Program-made: the position numbers and the translations under genes | From: Methanolinea sp. | GTDB taxonomy: Archaea > Halobacteriota > Methanomicrobia > Methanomicrobiales > Methanospirillaceae | DNA: 64,000 bases | Assembly (NCBI GenBank): GCA_029907345.1 | Contig: JARYMB010000001.1 | Coordinates: 1-64,000, forward strand | Direction of reading: 5' to 3' | The notes under the pieces: generated by a model | Seen by the model: only the letters and a program-made list of their open reading frames with translations | Told to the model about the DNA's origin: nothing | Databases searched by the model: none | In this document: piece by piece, positions 18,075-27,066 of the stretch | How the letters are laid out: every line of letters starts with the position of its first letter | Numbering within the stretch: position 1 is the stretch's first letter

Positions 18075-18635
18075 ATGGACATGGACCGGCTCTTCATTGC
18101 GATTGAACTCCCGGGGAATATCCGGGAATCCCTCGGGTCGGTCCAGGCTGTCCTGAAGAACAGCAGTGCCCGGCTCACGCATGTCGATCCTTCCATCATC
18201 CATGTCACCCTCAAGTTCATCGGCGATACCCCGCATGAGAAGACACGGGCTGTTGCCGAAGCGCTGGGAAAGATCAGGGCGGCTCCGTTTTCTGTCAGGG
18301 TCAGCGGGATCTCCGGGAACAACCCCCGGCGTCCCCGCGTCATATGGGCGCGGGTCGAGGACGGAGGGAAGTGCGGCATCCTCCACGCAGCGATCGAAGA
18401 CCTCCTCTCCCCGCTCGGGATACCCCGGGACAACCGTCCATTTGTTCCCCATGCCACGGTCGCGCGTGTCCGCGAGTTTCACCCTGACCTCCCGGGGATT
18501 ATCCGCCCGCTCTCGGACCGCGGGTTCGGCGAGGGGTTCGTCGACAGGGTCGTTCTCAAGAAGAGTACCCTGACTTTCCGGGGACCGGTTTACGAGGACA
18601 TCGCGGAGGTCCTGCTTGAAGAAGACAGCCCTTGA
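18075..18635 (+). CDS. thpR: RNA 2',3'-cyclic phosphodiesterase (2'-5' RNA ligase family)
   Basis: 186 aa 2H phosphoesterase. The two catalytic boxes are H43-V-T45 (IIHVTLKFIG) and H126-A-T128 (FVPHATVARV). The family opens 2',3'-cyclic phosphates on RNA ends and was first known as tRNA ligase. Its last 20 bp overlap cca, the usual archaeal arrangement, which points to a role in tRNA end processing. Confidence 0.92.
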   Translation: MDMDRLFIAIELPGNIRESLGSVQAVLKNSSARLTHVDPSIIHVTLKFIGDTPHEKTRAVAEALGKIRAAPFSVRVSGISGNNPRRPRVIWARVEDGGKCGILHAAIEDLLSPLGIPRDNRPFVPHATVARVREFHPDLPGIIRPLSDRGFGEGFVDRVVLKKSTLTFRGPVYEDIAEVLLEEDSP

Positions 18636-19989
18636 GGAAGAGGTCCTCGCAGCCATCAGGCCCAGGCCCGGGGAGGTCTCCCATATCAACAGTGTTGCCG
18701 ACCGGATACTCGCCCGCATCCGGGCCGATGGTCGTGCGGAAGGAATGGTCGTCGGGTCGGTCGCCCGGGGGACGTGGATACACGGCGATCGGGACCTCGA
18801 TATTTTCCTCCTTTTCGATCCGTCTCTTTCCCGGGAAGAACTCGAGGAGCAGGGGCTTTCCCTTGCACGGGCCATCGCCGCGGCCGAGGCCGGGAGTTTC
18901 CGCGAGAAATATGCCGAGCACCCGTACATCAATGCGAGCATCGACGGACTCGACGTGGACCTGGTCCCCTGTTACAGGGTGGAGTCTGCATGCTCCATCA
19001 AGAGCGCCGTGGACCGCACTCCCTTCCACACGCTCTACATCAGGGAGCGTATCCAGCCGTTCATTGACGACGTCCTCCTCCTCAAGCAGTTTGCAAAGGC
19101 AGGGGGCATTTACGGTTCCGACCAGATGACGGAAGGGTTTGCCGGGTATCTCTGCGAGCTCCTCGTCCTCTTTTACGGCGGCTTTTTGCCCCTCCTCGAG
19201 GCCGCGTCCCGCTGGAGACCCGGCATCATCATCGACCCCGGTGGTCACAGGGCCCGGGACTTTCCCGAGCCGCTCGTGGTGGTCGACCCTGTCGATCCGA
19301 AGCGGAACGTTTCTGCCTCGGTCTCCCTGACCCGGATGTGCGAGTTCATCGAGCTTGCCCGCGGTTACATCAGGGAGCCGGGACGCGCGTTCTTCTTTCC
19401 CCCTCCCCGTCCCGTGCTCTCCGTTGACGAGGCGGCCTGTCTCCTTTCCCGGCGGGGGACGTTCCTCTATGCGATCGTCCTCCCCACCCCGCCCTACATC
19501 GAGGACATCGTTGTCCCCCAGCTCCGCAAGAGTCTCGATGCCATCCGGGGACTCCTCGACCGCCATGGTTTTTCCGTGAACAGGGCGGACTGCGAGATGC
19601 ACGAGGAGAACTCCATGCTCCTCTTCGAGCTCCTCGTCGAGGAACTCCCCTCGGTCATCCGCCATGCCGGTCCCCCGGTCTGGAACCAGACAAACGCGGC
19701 AAAGTTCACCGCCAAGTACCGGGGTTGCAGCGAGAAAGACCTCTTTTCGGGACCCTTCATCGAGGACGGCCTCCTCGTGGTCGAGAAACGGCGGACGTAT
19801 ACCCGGGCCGCCGACCTGCTGCGCTCCCCGGAAGTCCTCCAGGTCGCCCTCGGAAAGCACGTGAAGCAGGCGATGGAGAGGTCCTTTTCCGTCCACAAGG
19901 GGATCGAATGCTACCGCGAGGAGTTTGCACCGTTCATCTCCGGTTTCCTGCGGAAATACTCTCCGATGACATGGCTCGCGAGGCATTGA
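18616..19989 (+). CDS. cca: CCA-adding tRNA nucleotidyltransferase (archaeal class I)
   Basis: 457 aa. It adds or repairs the 3' CCA of tRNAs. The polymerase-beta-like head has GSVARGTW (47-54) and catalytic carboxylates D60 and D62 in HGDRDLDIF. The segment VDLVPCYRV supplies the third carboxylate, and a long tail domain follows, as in archaeal enzymes. The tRNA-Leu gene at 33.3 kb has no encoded CCA, so this enzyme is needed for it. Translation is probably coupled to thpR through the 20-bp overlap. Confidence 0.95.
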   Translation: MKKTALEEEVLAAIRPRPGEVSHINSVADRILARIRADGRAEGMVVGSVARGTWIHGDRDLDIFLLFDPSLSREELEEQGLSLARAIAAAEAGSFREKYAEHPYINASIDGLDVDLVPCYRVESACSIKSAVDRTPFHTLYIRERIQPFIDDVLLLKQFAKAGGIYGSDQMTEGFAGYLCELLVLFYGGFLPLLEAASRWRPGIIIDPGGHRARDFPEPLVVVDPVDPKRNVSASVSLTRMCEFIELARGYIREPGRAFFFPPPRPVLSVDEAACLLSRRGTFLYAIVLPTPPYIEDIVVPQLRKSLDAIRGLLDRHGFSVNRADCEMHEENSMLLFELLVEELPSVIRHAGPPVWNQTNAAKFTAKYRGCSEKDLFSGPFIEDGLLVVEKRRTYTRAADLLRSPEVLQVALGKHVKQAMERSFSVHKGIECYREEFAPFISGFLRKYSPMTWLARH

Positions 19990-20087
19990 CCGGGACCGTC
20001 CTGCACCCGGCAGGTCCTCTTCTCCCTCCTTTTTGTTCCGGGTCGGGAATTGAAACAGGCTGAACAGCAGGGGAATGGTTTGATATC

Positions 20088-20095
20088 TTTATAAG
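20088..20095 (+). promoter_or_regulatory. TATA box of the pilin-like gene cluster
   Basis: TTTATAAG lies 31-38 bp before the ATG at 20126 and directly abuts the alternative ATG at 20096. A TATA box cannot sit right at the start of a message, so the later start is favoured. Confidence 0.6.
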
Positions 20096-20125
20096 ATGTT
20101 CCGGCACACATACTCCATAGTTCCC

Positions 20126-21604
20126 ATGCCTGCCCCGCTCACCGACGAGGGCCTCTCCGAGGTCATCGGGTTCATCCTGATCCTTGCCCTCATCGCGGCA
20201 CTTGCTTCCCTCTACATCACCTACGTGGTCCCTGCACAGGGAAGGGAACTTGAAATAAAGCACATGGCACAGGTCAATGACCAGTTTCTCCAATACAAGA
20301 CGGCAGTCGACTCGCTCTGGATCAATGGCCAGAAAAACGTACCCGTTTCGAGCACTTTTTCGCTCGGCACGGTGACGGGGCTCACCCAGGGGGCCTTCGT
20401 CATCCCGATCTTCCAGCCCTATCCCTCGAGCGGGATGATGGTGTTGAACGGGAGGGGGGAGAGTATCACACTCCTTGCTGATGTAATGGTCCAGGGTTAT
20501 CCGGGGGGATCGATACCGAATGTAAATCCGGTCCAGAATGATGCCGACCACCTCTATGTCCAGTTAATGACTACAAATACGTCAAAAGGAGGGGGGATTA
20601 TTTTAGTTCCTGATAAAGGCAACTGGACGATATGGTTGAATATTACAGCAACGGTAAATCCTGGTTCTTCTTCTCAAGTGACTGTCCCCCCATTCCCAAC
20701 TCCTACAGATGCTTCGTCTTCCATAAGCTGGACCGAGTTGAAAACATGGATAAATGCCAATCTTAATAATGCAGGAGGCTGGATATCACAACTCCAGTCC
20801 GGTTTATCCCAAACAACCAGTTCATCTCCTTCTGTGACAATGACACTTTTTAAAAACAATAATACAGTCTTTTCAGGACTGCCCCTTATATCGAACCTTC
20901 AGAACAATACCTGGTATACTGTTGATATCCTTGATGATGCATATGGCTTGCGGGATCAACTGGAACCCTCCTACACGTTGGTGATTTCTAACTCCACGAG
21001 TAATTGGATAAGCTACAGGTATCCTGCTGCGACAGGTTATCAGGGTATATCCATTGTTCTGAACCATCCTCTGGATTCCCTCGAGTTCCGCTCCACGAAT
21101 AACTACTGGATCCAGCAGGATTACTATTACCAGATGGGTGGTGTCTTCCTCAGGCAGCCTGATGGGATGGTATCCAGAGTGGTTCCCCTCATCAGTGTGA
21201 GCAACAGAACCGGACTTCCCACTATCCGGATGGTGGATATTATTATCAGGGGTTCAGGGAATATCGGGGGGTCATCCCCTGTTCAGGTCGTCTCAATCCT
21301 GACATCGCTCCAGGAGAATACCATCGATCATCAAAAACTGGCCACGGGGATACCCAATGCGAAAAATGTCACTTTCATCATCGGTGCGCAGGATCAACAA
21401 ACCGCACAAATGTGGAACCAGACATTCTCCCGCGTCAGGCAGGCAGCTTTGAGCGAAGAGTTCCCCCCTGCGTGGATTCCTGTACCCGTCCAAACCGGAA
21501 ACACGGTCCAGTTCACCGTTCAGGATCCCGGTAATCAATATTCACTGTTCCTTGACTATACACGCGTCAACCTGAGTGTAAACCTCCAGACGGTTGCCCT
21601 ATGA
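20126..21604 (+). CDS. Large archaeal pilin-like surface protein
   Basis: 492 aa. The N-terminus MPAPLTDEGLSEVIGFILIL is a class III (prepilin-type) signal: a charged head with EGLSEVIG before a 20-residue hydrophobic helix, as in archaeal type IV pilins. The rest is a Ser/Thr/Asn-rich beta-type ectodomain with many N-x-S/T sites and no recognised domain. The first 350 bp are GC-rich like the genome, but about 20500-21100 uses A/T-ending codons much more, so the gene looks mosaic. It overlaps the next pilin gene by 4 bp. Function is inferred as a pilus or surface-layer component. Confidence 0.7.
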   Translation: MPAPLTDEGLSEVIGFILILALIAALASLYITYVVPAQGRELEIKHMAQVNDQFLQYKTAVDSLWINGQKNVPVSSTFSLGTVTGLTQGAFVIPIFQPYPSSGMMVLNGRGESITLLADVMVQGYPGGSIPNVNPVQNDADHLYVQLMTTNTSKGGGIILVPDKGNWTIWLNITATVNPGSSSQVTVPPFPTPTDASSSISWTELKTWINANLNNAGGWISQLQSGLSQTTSSSPSVTMTLFKNNNTVFSGLPLISNLQNNTWYTVDILDDAYGLRDQLEPSYTLVISNSTSNWISYRYPAATGYQGISIVLNHPLDSLEFRSTNNYWIQQDYYYQMGGVFLRQPDGMVSRVVPLISVSNRTGLPTIRMVDIIIRGSGNIGGSSPVQVVSILTSLQENTIDHQKLATGIPNAKNVTFIIGAQDQQTAQMWNQTFSRVRQAALSEEFPPAWIPVPVQTGNTVQFTVQDPGNQYSLFLDYTRVNLSVNLQTVAL

Positions 21605-21999
21605 GGGAAATATATTCCAGCGATGCCGCGGTCTCGGAACTGGCCGGTGCACTCCTCCTCATCGCAGTCATCAGCCTTGCAATCAGCATTCTGGGAGTTA
21701 CAATTCTGTCAAACATCAATGTCTCCCAGGTACCTGCAGTCTCGTTCGTTATTGAAAACGAAAGTGCACGCATCACCGTCATCCATGCCGGCGGGGATTC
21801 ACTTCCGGCAGGTTCCTACAGGATTTACGTGGATGGAACGGACCGGACAGATGAGTTCCAACCCTCTCCCCGTACGACTCCCTTCCGCCCCGGAACGACA
21901 CTCGGGTATACTGCTCCTTCCTCTCCCCAAAATGTCATGGTCATTTCCCGGGGAACCGATGGGAGGGAGATAATGCTCGTCCAGAAATTTTTCTCCTGA
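21601..21999 (+). CDS. Archaeal type IV pilin-like protein
   Basis: 132 aa. The N-terminus YSSDAAVSELAGALLLIAV matches the archaeal pilin pattern (A-V-S-E-L-x-G before a hydrophobic helix). A small beta domain follows with ITVIHAGGDSLPAGSYRIYVDG, the H-x-GGD-x-L box also present in the three PKD proteins downstream. The start overlaps the upstream stop (ATGA), so the two are co-translated. A structural or minor pilin is the likely role. Confidence 0.78.
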   Translation: MREIYSSDAAVSELAGALLLIAVISLAISILGVTILSNINVSQVPAVSFVIENESARITVIHAGGDSLPAGSYRIYVDGTDRTDEFQPSPRTTPFRPGTTLGYTAPSSPQNVMVISRGTDGREIMLVQKFFS

Positions 22000-22101
22000 T
22001 TGTCCTGTTTTCCCTGCCCGGATACGAGTGGCAGGAATGATCTTCATTTATATGAAGGGCATTCATAGAGTATCTGAAAACGATCTGAAGGTGTTGCGTG
22101 A

Positions 22102-23898
22102 ATGCGGAAAGATGAGAAGTTCAATGCTGGTATATCGGAACTCATTGGAGCAATCCTTCTCGTCGGGCTCGTCATTACGGCAATGGCAATCGTGGCCGTT
22201 GTTGTTCTTTCCAATCCACCACCCGAAGAGATACCGCACCTTTCCGCGCTCGCAAGCAACACGAGTAATGCAATCCTGCTCTACCACAATGGTGGAGATG
22301 AGTTGAAAGAGGATCTGACCATAGTTTCCATCAATAACGGCCCTGAAGTCCCTCACTCGAAAATAACATTGAGAAACGAAGATGGTACATCTGAAAGCGC
22401 AACATGGGATATCACGAAGACTCCCTGGACAATGGGAAAGGCTCTCGTTATCGATACGACGCCGGATTTACCCCAAAGTGTTACTATTGTCTATAAAGGA
22501 ACAACATCTCAGCAACTCATCCTGACAACATCATTTATACCTGGCACTGGCATCGGGAGACCGACGACAACTGCCACTCAAACAACCCATACCACTGTTC
22601 CCACGACGTCACCGACCCCAACACCGACCACAACAGGGTCACCAACGGCAACTCCCACACTTACACCGACGGCGACTCCCACTCCAACAACCAATACCAC
22701 TGTTCCCACGACGTCACCGACCCCAACACCGACCACAACAGGGTCACCAACGGCAACTCCCACACTTACACCGACGGCGACTCCCACTCCAATACCAACT
22801 CCACTCTGTGGCACAATATCCGGAACAAAATATAAAGACCTCAACGGGAATGGAAATCTCGATCCCGGAGAACCCGGGCTTGCAGGATGGACGATGCAAT
22901 GCTTCAATAGACAGCAGGGAAATTGGGTTTTAATAAAAACCACAACCACAAATGCAACTGGTTATTACATCTTTACAGGATTGGATTATTTGCAATCATC
23001 AGAAGATTACCAGATCAGGGAAATAATCCCTGCTGGTTGGGTCGCAGTTGATCCACCCCAAGGGATATCACGTTCTTACACACTCAACCAGCCACATTGT
23101 TACGAAACAGGTGTGAATTTTGGCAACAGGCAGGTTTTACCGCCGATCGCCGATTTTACCGCATCTCCAACCTCCGGTTATGCACCGCTCACCGTCCAGT
23201 TTACAGACACATCCACAGGAAACCCGGCACAATGGCAATGGGATGTGAACAACGATGGTGTTGTGGACTATACCGTTCAGAATCCGATCCACACATATAG
23301 CTCCCCTGGTACGTATTCGGTGAGGCTCACCGTGTCTAACCCGGGTGGATCAGATACCCGGATAAAAACAGGATATATTACAGTGAATGCTCCCCCAACG
23401 ACCAATATCTATCTCGTCGCCAATAAAGACGGAAGCCTGCAACAGGGTGGGTACATGCAGTTCCGGGTTACGGGGCCATACTCATACATCAGGCATGGAA
23501 ACACCTACTATAACCTCAATATTGGAGATATCGTGAGACTTGAGATTACATCTGATGGAACCGGAAATATCTATGCAACATCATCGACGGTGAACAATTT
23601 CAGGTTCAATAATGTCAGGTTGACACTCAATGGTGTCGATAAAGGGACAAAGGATATAGAAGGCGGAGACATCTGGATCAGCGGGTACGATTCCTACCTG
23701 TCCACATTGACGCTGATCGTTCCTGCCAAGAAAGAATGGACCCAGCTCAATGTCAATGGCGTCTCCATTATCTATGGAACTGATTCACGGGAGATCCGTA
23801 TATTCAACCTTCGTCCCGACACCTGGGGTGTCATGAATCTTAATACCCGGAACGATGTCTACTACGACGGTGGTGCAACGGGCTACCAGCTCACCTGA
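22102..23898 (+). CDS. Pilin-like protein with T/P linker, SdrD-like and PKD domains
   Basis: 598 aa. Order of parts: prepilin-type N-terminus ([18 protein letters not shown], about residues 8-25); small beta domain with [14 protein letters not shown]; Thr/Pro-rich linker (about 150-233) containing a 35-residue unit duplicated in tandem; SdrD-B-like domain ([20 protein letters not shown], about 238-345); PKD domain (about 350-432) with [11 protein letters not shown]-type start and the W-x-W-D core; and a C-terminal domain of about 165 residues ending in [10 protein letters not shown]. The last domain is shared with the next two genes. Codon use is more AT-rich than in the flanks. A cell-surface adhesin or S-layer-associated pilin is inferred. 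Confidence 0.78.
   Translation: MRKDEKFNAGISELIGAILLVGLVITAMAIVAVVVLSNPPPEEIPHLSALASNTSNAILLYHNGGDELKEDLTIVSINNGPEVPHSKITLRNEDGTSESATWDITKTPWTMGKALVIDTTPDLPQSVTIVYKGTTSQQLILTTSFIPGTGIGRPTTTATQTTHTTVPTTSPTPTPTTTGSPTATPTLTPTATPTPTTNTTVPTTSPTPTPTTTGSPTATPTLTPTATPTPIPTPLCGTISGTKYKDLNGNGNLDPGEPGLAGWTMQCFNRQQGNWVLIKTTTTNATGYYIFTGLDYLQSSEDYQIREIIPAGWVAVDPPQGISRSYTLNQPHCYETGVNFGNRQVLPPIADFTASPTSGYAPLTVQFTDTSTGNPAQWQWDVNNDGVVDYTVQNPIHTYSSPGTYSVRLTVSNPGGSDTRIKTGYITVNAPPTTNIYLVANKDGSLQQGGYMQFRVTGPYSYIRHGNTYYNLNIGDIVRLEITSDGTGNIYATSSTVNNFRFNNVRLTLNGVDKGTKDIEGGDIWISGYDSYLSTLTLIVPAKKEWTQLNVNGVSIIYGTDSREIRIFNLRPDTWGVMNLNTRNDVYYDGGATGYQLT
22583..22792 (+). repeat. 105-bp tandem direct repeat in the linker of the pilin-PKD gene
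   Basis: Two copies, 22583-22687 and 22688-22792, differ at one position in the part I compared. The unit is 35 codons and encodes a Thr/Pro linker ([20 protein letters not shown] and onward), so changes in copy number keep the frame and alter only linker length. Confidence 0.9.
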
Positions 23899-23921
23899 CC
23901 CCCACCCCCGGGAGTAAAAAA

Positions 23922-25184
23922 ATGGAACAACCGTCGGGAAGAACGAGGCTGATGCTCTACGCGATTGTCGCACTCTGGATCGTCATCATCGCGACACTTG
24001 CCTATTCAACCTTCCTTGCTCCTTCTCCGGCGATATCTACCCAGTTCAACCTTTCCGTTTCAGGAAATGAAGCATTCATCACCCATACGGGGGGAGACCC
24101 GCTCCCCTGCGACAGCGTCGCCATTCTCCTCAACGACAGGGAAGTCCCCTTCCCGAAAGACAGCATCGAATGTCCATGGTCGATCGGCGAGACCGTTTCC
24201 ATCAGCCTGCCGCGGTCAGGTTCACCCGTGACCATCAGGATCGTCTCGTCCGCTTCCCCGGAGAGCCAGCGGGAACTCTTCTCTGCCGAGATCCCTGCAA
24301 TGACGACTCTGCCCACGCCCTCGCCGGCACCCGTTCCCCCTCCACCCGCCACATCGCCGGCAACTGTGGTCCCGACCACGACAGCGACACCTGTCCCGAC
24401 ACTCATCCCGATCGATACGCTCGGGGCACCCGTTGCTGCCTTTACAGCGGAACCGCGGTCTGGCCCCGTTCCCCTGACCGTCAGGTTCATGGATACGTCC
24501 CGCGGGATACCCGGAGAATGGCTCTGGACGTTCGGTGACGGGGAGACATCGGCCGAGCCAAACCCTGTCCACACGTACACGAAGGAAGGGTCGTACCAGG
24601 TGGGGCTCACCGTCAGGAACGCGTTCGGCGGGCATACGCGGCTAAGCCAGGGGTTCATCACGGTCACGCCTGCAGAGAACCGCGACGTCTACCTGGAGGC
24701 TCAGCGGGACGCACGCGTGCCTGCAGGCGGCTTCCTCGAGTTCACGGCCACGGAAGGCGGATCCCGGGTGAAGGTCGGGGGCACGGTCATCGATCTCCCT
24801 CCCGGTGCACGCGTCCGCCTCACCCTTCCGGCCGACGGGAAGGGCAAGGTCTCCATCCGTTCGGGAAAGATCCTTGCATTCTCCTTTGAAAACGCTGTCC
24901 TCTCCCTCGACGGTGAAATCCGGGGGCAGGGAGAGGTCAGGGAGATCTCCGTGCAGGGATACGACGACCTCGTCTCGAGCCTCGTCCTCGTCGTTTCGCA
25001 GGGTCCCGGGCAGGTCCGATTCCTGGAATCGGGGATCCAGGTCGGCCTCCCCTCGGCAGACTCTCCCCTCCTCCTGATCTCCGCCCGCCCTGACTCGGCA
25101 GGAATCCTGAACATCGACTGTTTCCGGCCAGATTCGACACTCTTCCAGGGTGCAGTGTCAGGGTATTCCTTTGGCCCTGCATAA
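23922..25184 (+). CDS. Membrane-anchored PKD-domain surface protein
   Basis: 420 aa. An N-terminal anchor helix ([20 protein letters not shown]) lacks the S-E-x-I-G prepilin motif of the upstream genes. The following beta domain has [15 protein letters not shown] (about 51-65), the same H-x-GGD-x-L box as the pilins. A Pro/Thr linker (128-166), one PKD domain (about 170-250, [11 protein letters not shown]) and the shared C-terminal domain (254-420) complete it. It follows the previous gene by 23 bp, so the two are probably co-transcribed, yet it is GC-rich like the genome average. Confidence 0.75.
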   Translation: MEQPSGRTRLMLYAIVALWIVIIATLAYSTFLAPSPAISTQFNLSVSGNEAFITHTGGDPLPCDSVAILLNDREVPFPKDSIECPWSIGETVSISLPRSGSPVTIRIVSSASPESQRELFSAEIPAMTTLPTPSPAPVPPPPATSPATVVPTTTATPVPTLIPIDTLGAPVAAFTAEPRSGPVPLTVRFMDTSRGIPGEWLWTFGDGETSAEPNPVHTYTKEGSYQVGLTVRNAFGGHTRLSQGFITVTPAENRDVYLEAQRDARVPAGGFLEFTATEGGSRVKVGGTVIDLPPGARVRLTLPADGKGKVSIRSGKILAFSFENAVLSLDGEIRGQGEVREISVQGYDDLVSSLVLVVSQGPGQVRFLESGIQVGLPSADSPLLLISARPDSAGILNIDCFRPDSTLFQGAVSGYSFGPA

Positions 25185-25301
25185 GGCCCTCTCTGTACCT
25201 CCTGCGGATCCGGCCCGTCCGGGAACAATGTCAATTCCCCCGTACCGCGTGATTAATGCCTTTTTTGGGGGATAGTTTGATATAGGGACAGGAGAGATCA
25301 C

Positions 25302-25311
25302 ATTTAAATAC
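25302..25311 (+). promoter_or_regulatory. TATA box for the double-PKD gene
   Basis: ATTTAAATAC lies 74 bp before the ATG at 25385, predicting a leader of about 45-50 nt. It indicates that this gene has its own promoter apart from the upstream PKD genes. Confidence 0.55.
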
Positions 25312-25384
25312 CGGATATACCTGCCCTGCACGGGCCCGGATATGTCCCAAAAGAGGTGCATGAAAGTTTTTCGGGTGGAAGAGA

Positions 25385-26899
25385 ATGGATCGGGAATCTG
25401 CAATCTCCAGGAATATCCTGCTGGCACTGGTTGCGGCAGTCGCCATCATCCTCGTCGTCATCGTGGCGGTGTTCATCTTTTTCCCACCGCAACCGGACGT
25501 GCTACCACGGTTTACGGCCACGATAGAGCGATCGGGAAACACCGTCTACATCTACCATGACGGGGGGGACCCTCTCCAGAGCAGCAGGACGCTCATCCGC
25601 ATCAACGGGCAGACAATTCCCCCGCAATCCATATCCTTCCTCCACTCCCAGGACTGGCCGTGGACCCAGGGAAAGACTGTGCGCGTCCAGTATGACGGGC
25701 CGGGCACGCCTGACCTCGTGGAGGTCGTCTACTCCGGTTCGAAAGGAGAGATCGTTGTGTTCGCAAACAGGGCACCCTCCGGGACCCCGCCGACGATAGG
25801 CGTCACGACCGTTGAGACAGTCCCCGTTACAGCGACACCGGCACCTTCCGAGTTCATTCCTGTCGTAACGGCATCTCCCCCGGGACCGGCGAGCCCTGCA
25901 CCACCCCAGGCCGGTTTCATCGGCGAACCGAGAACCGGGCAGGTCCCCCTCATCGTCCGGTTCATGGATAAAAGCAGCGGGTCTCCCACGTCATGGCTGT
26001 GGAACTTCGGGGACGGGGAGACATCGACCGAGCAAAACCCTGTGCATGAATACGCAAAGAGCGGGACATACACTGTCGCCCTGACGGTCCGCAACCAGTT
26101 CGGGACCGGCCAGAAAATCGAGAAAGACTACATAAAGGCAGGAATCCTCCCGCAGGCACAGTTTGCCGTTGTTCCCTCCGAGGGCGAGGCGCCGCTCACG
26201 GTCCAGTTCAACGATCTCTCGACCGGCGTTCCCACGGCGTTCTCCTGGGACTTCGGAGATGGTTCCGGTTCCGTCGAGCAGAATCCCGTCCACACCTATG
26301 TCAAGGAGGGTGACTATACCGTCAGCCTCACCGTCAGTAACCAGTTCGGGTCCGACACCCGCATCCAGAGCGGTGCGGTCAGGGTCTCACCGGCCAAAAA
26401 GGTGGATGTCCTGCTGACCGGAAGTCGCAGGGGGACTCTCTCGACAGGATTTATCCAGTTCACTGTCACGGGACAGCCCGCCTGGATCAAGATCGGAGGC
26501 ACGCGTTACGACTTCTCCCCGCGGGACATAGTCCAGGTGTTCATAGACAAGAGCGAGAGCGGTACCATCGATGTGAATGCCAATGGCCTGACAGGTTTGA
26601 AATTTGACTCTGCCCGGCTGTACGTGAACGGGAACCCGGTAAGGAGCGGCCTTGTCAACGATATCAATGTCCCCTCGTACTCCGGGCTCTCCTCGTCGCT
26701 CGTGATCGAGATTGCCCCGGGCGATGCGACAATGACCCTCTTTGTCGATGGGGGGAGGATCATCTCCGCCCCGGACCGGAAGATCCTCATCAGTAACCTC
26801 TGCGAGAATTCAAACGGGCAGATGAGCCTCCAGATCATCCCGGGTGCCCTCGAGTACCGTGGCGGGGCACGCGGGTTCAGCGTGGTACAGGTATCGTAA
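25385..26899 (+). CDS. Membrane-anchored double-PKD surface protein
   Basis: 504 aa. The layout parallels the preceding gene: anchor helix (ILLALVAAVAIILVVIVAVF), beta domain with VYIYHDGGDPLQSS (about 53-66), Pro/Thr linker (about 135-178), then two PKD domains (about 179-258 and 262-340; WLWNFGDGETS and FSWDFGDGSGS) and the shared C-terminal domain (about 344-504) ending YRGGARGFSV. The two PKD domains and the absence of a prepilin motif are the main differences from the gene at 22.1 kb. An extracellular, membrane-held adhesin is inferred. Confidence 0.77.
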   Translation: MDRESAISRNILLALVAAVAIILVVIVAVFIFFPPQPDVLPRFTATIERSGNTVYIYHDGGDPLQSSRTLIRINGQTIPPQSISFLHSQDWPWTQGKTVRVQYDGPGTPDLVEVVYSGSKGEIVVFANRAPSGTPPTIGVTTVETVPVTATPAPSEFIPVVTASPPGPASPAPPQAGFIGEPRTGQVPLIVRFMDKSSGSPTSWLWNFGDGETSTEQNPVHEYAKSGTYTVALTVRNQFGTGQKIEKDYIKAGILPQAQFAVVPSEGEAPLTVQFNDLSTGVPTAFSWDFGDGSGSVEQNPVHTYVKEGDYTVSLTVSNQFGSDTRIQSGAVRVSPAKKVDVLLTGSRRGTLSTGFIQFTVTGQPAWIKIGGTRYDFSPRDIVQVFIDKSESGTIDVNANGLTGLKFDSARLYVNGNPVRSGLVNDINVPSYSGLSSSLVIEIAPGDATMTLFVDGGRIISAPDRKILISNLCENSNGQMSLQIIPGALEYRGGARGFSVVQVS

Positions 26900-27066
26900 A
26901 AAACCTCTCACCGTTTTTTCCTAAACACTTCATCATTTTGGGAAGCCCGTTTTCACGACCCGCCCGAAACGGCAAAGAGCTATTCTCACTCCTCCGGACT
27001 ACCAGCGGGGAACAGGAGGTTGAAACCCCCTGCCGGCATAATGCAGAAGGATGACCCGCTGCTTCC

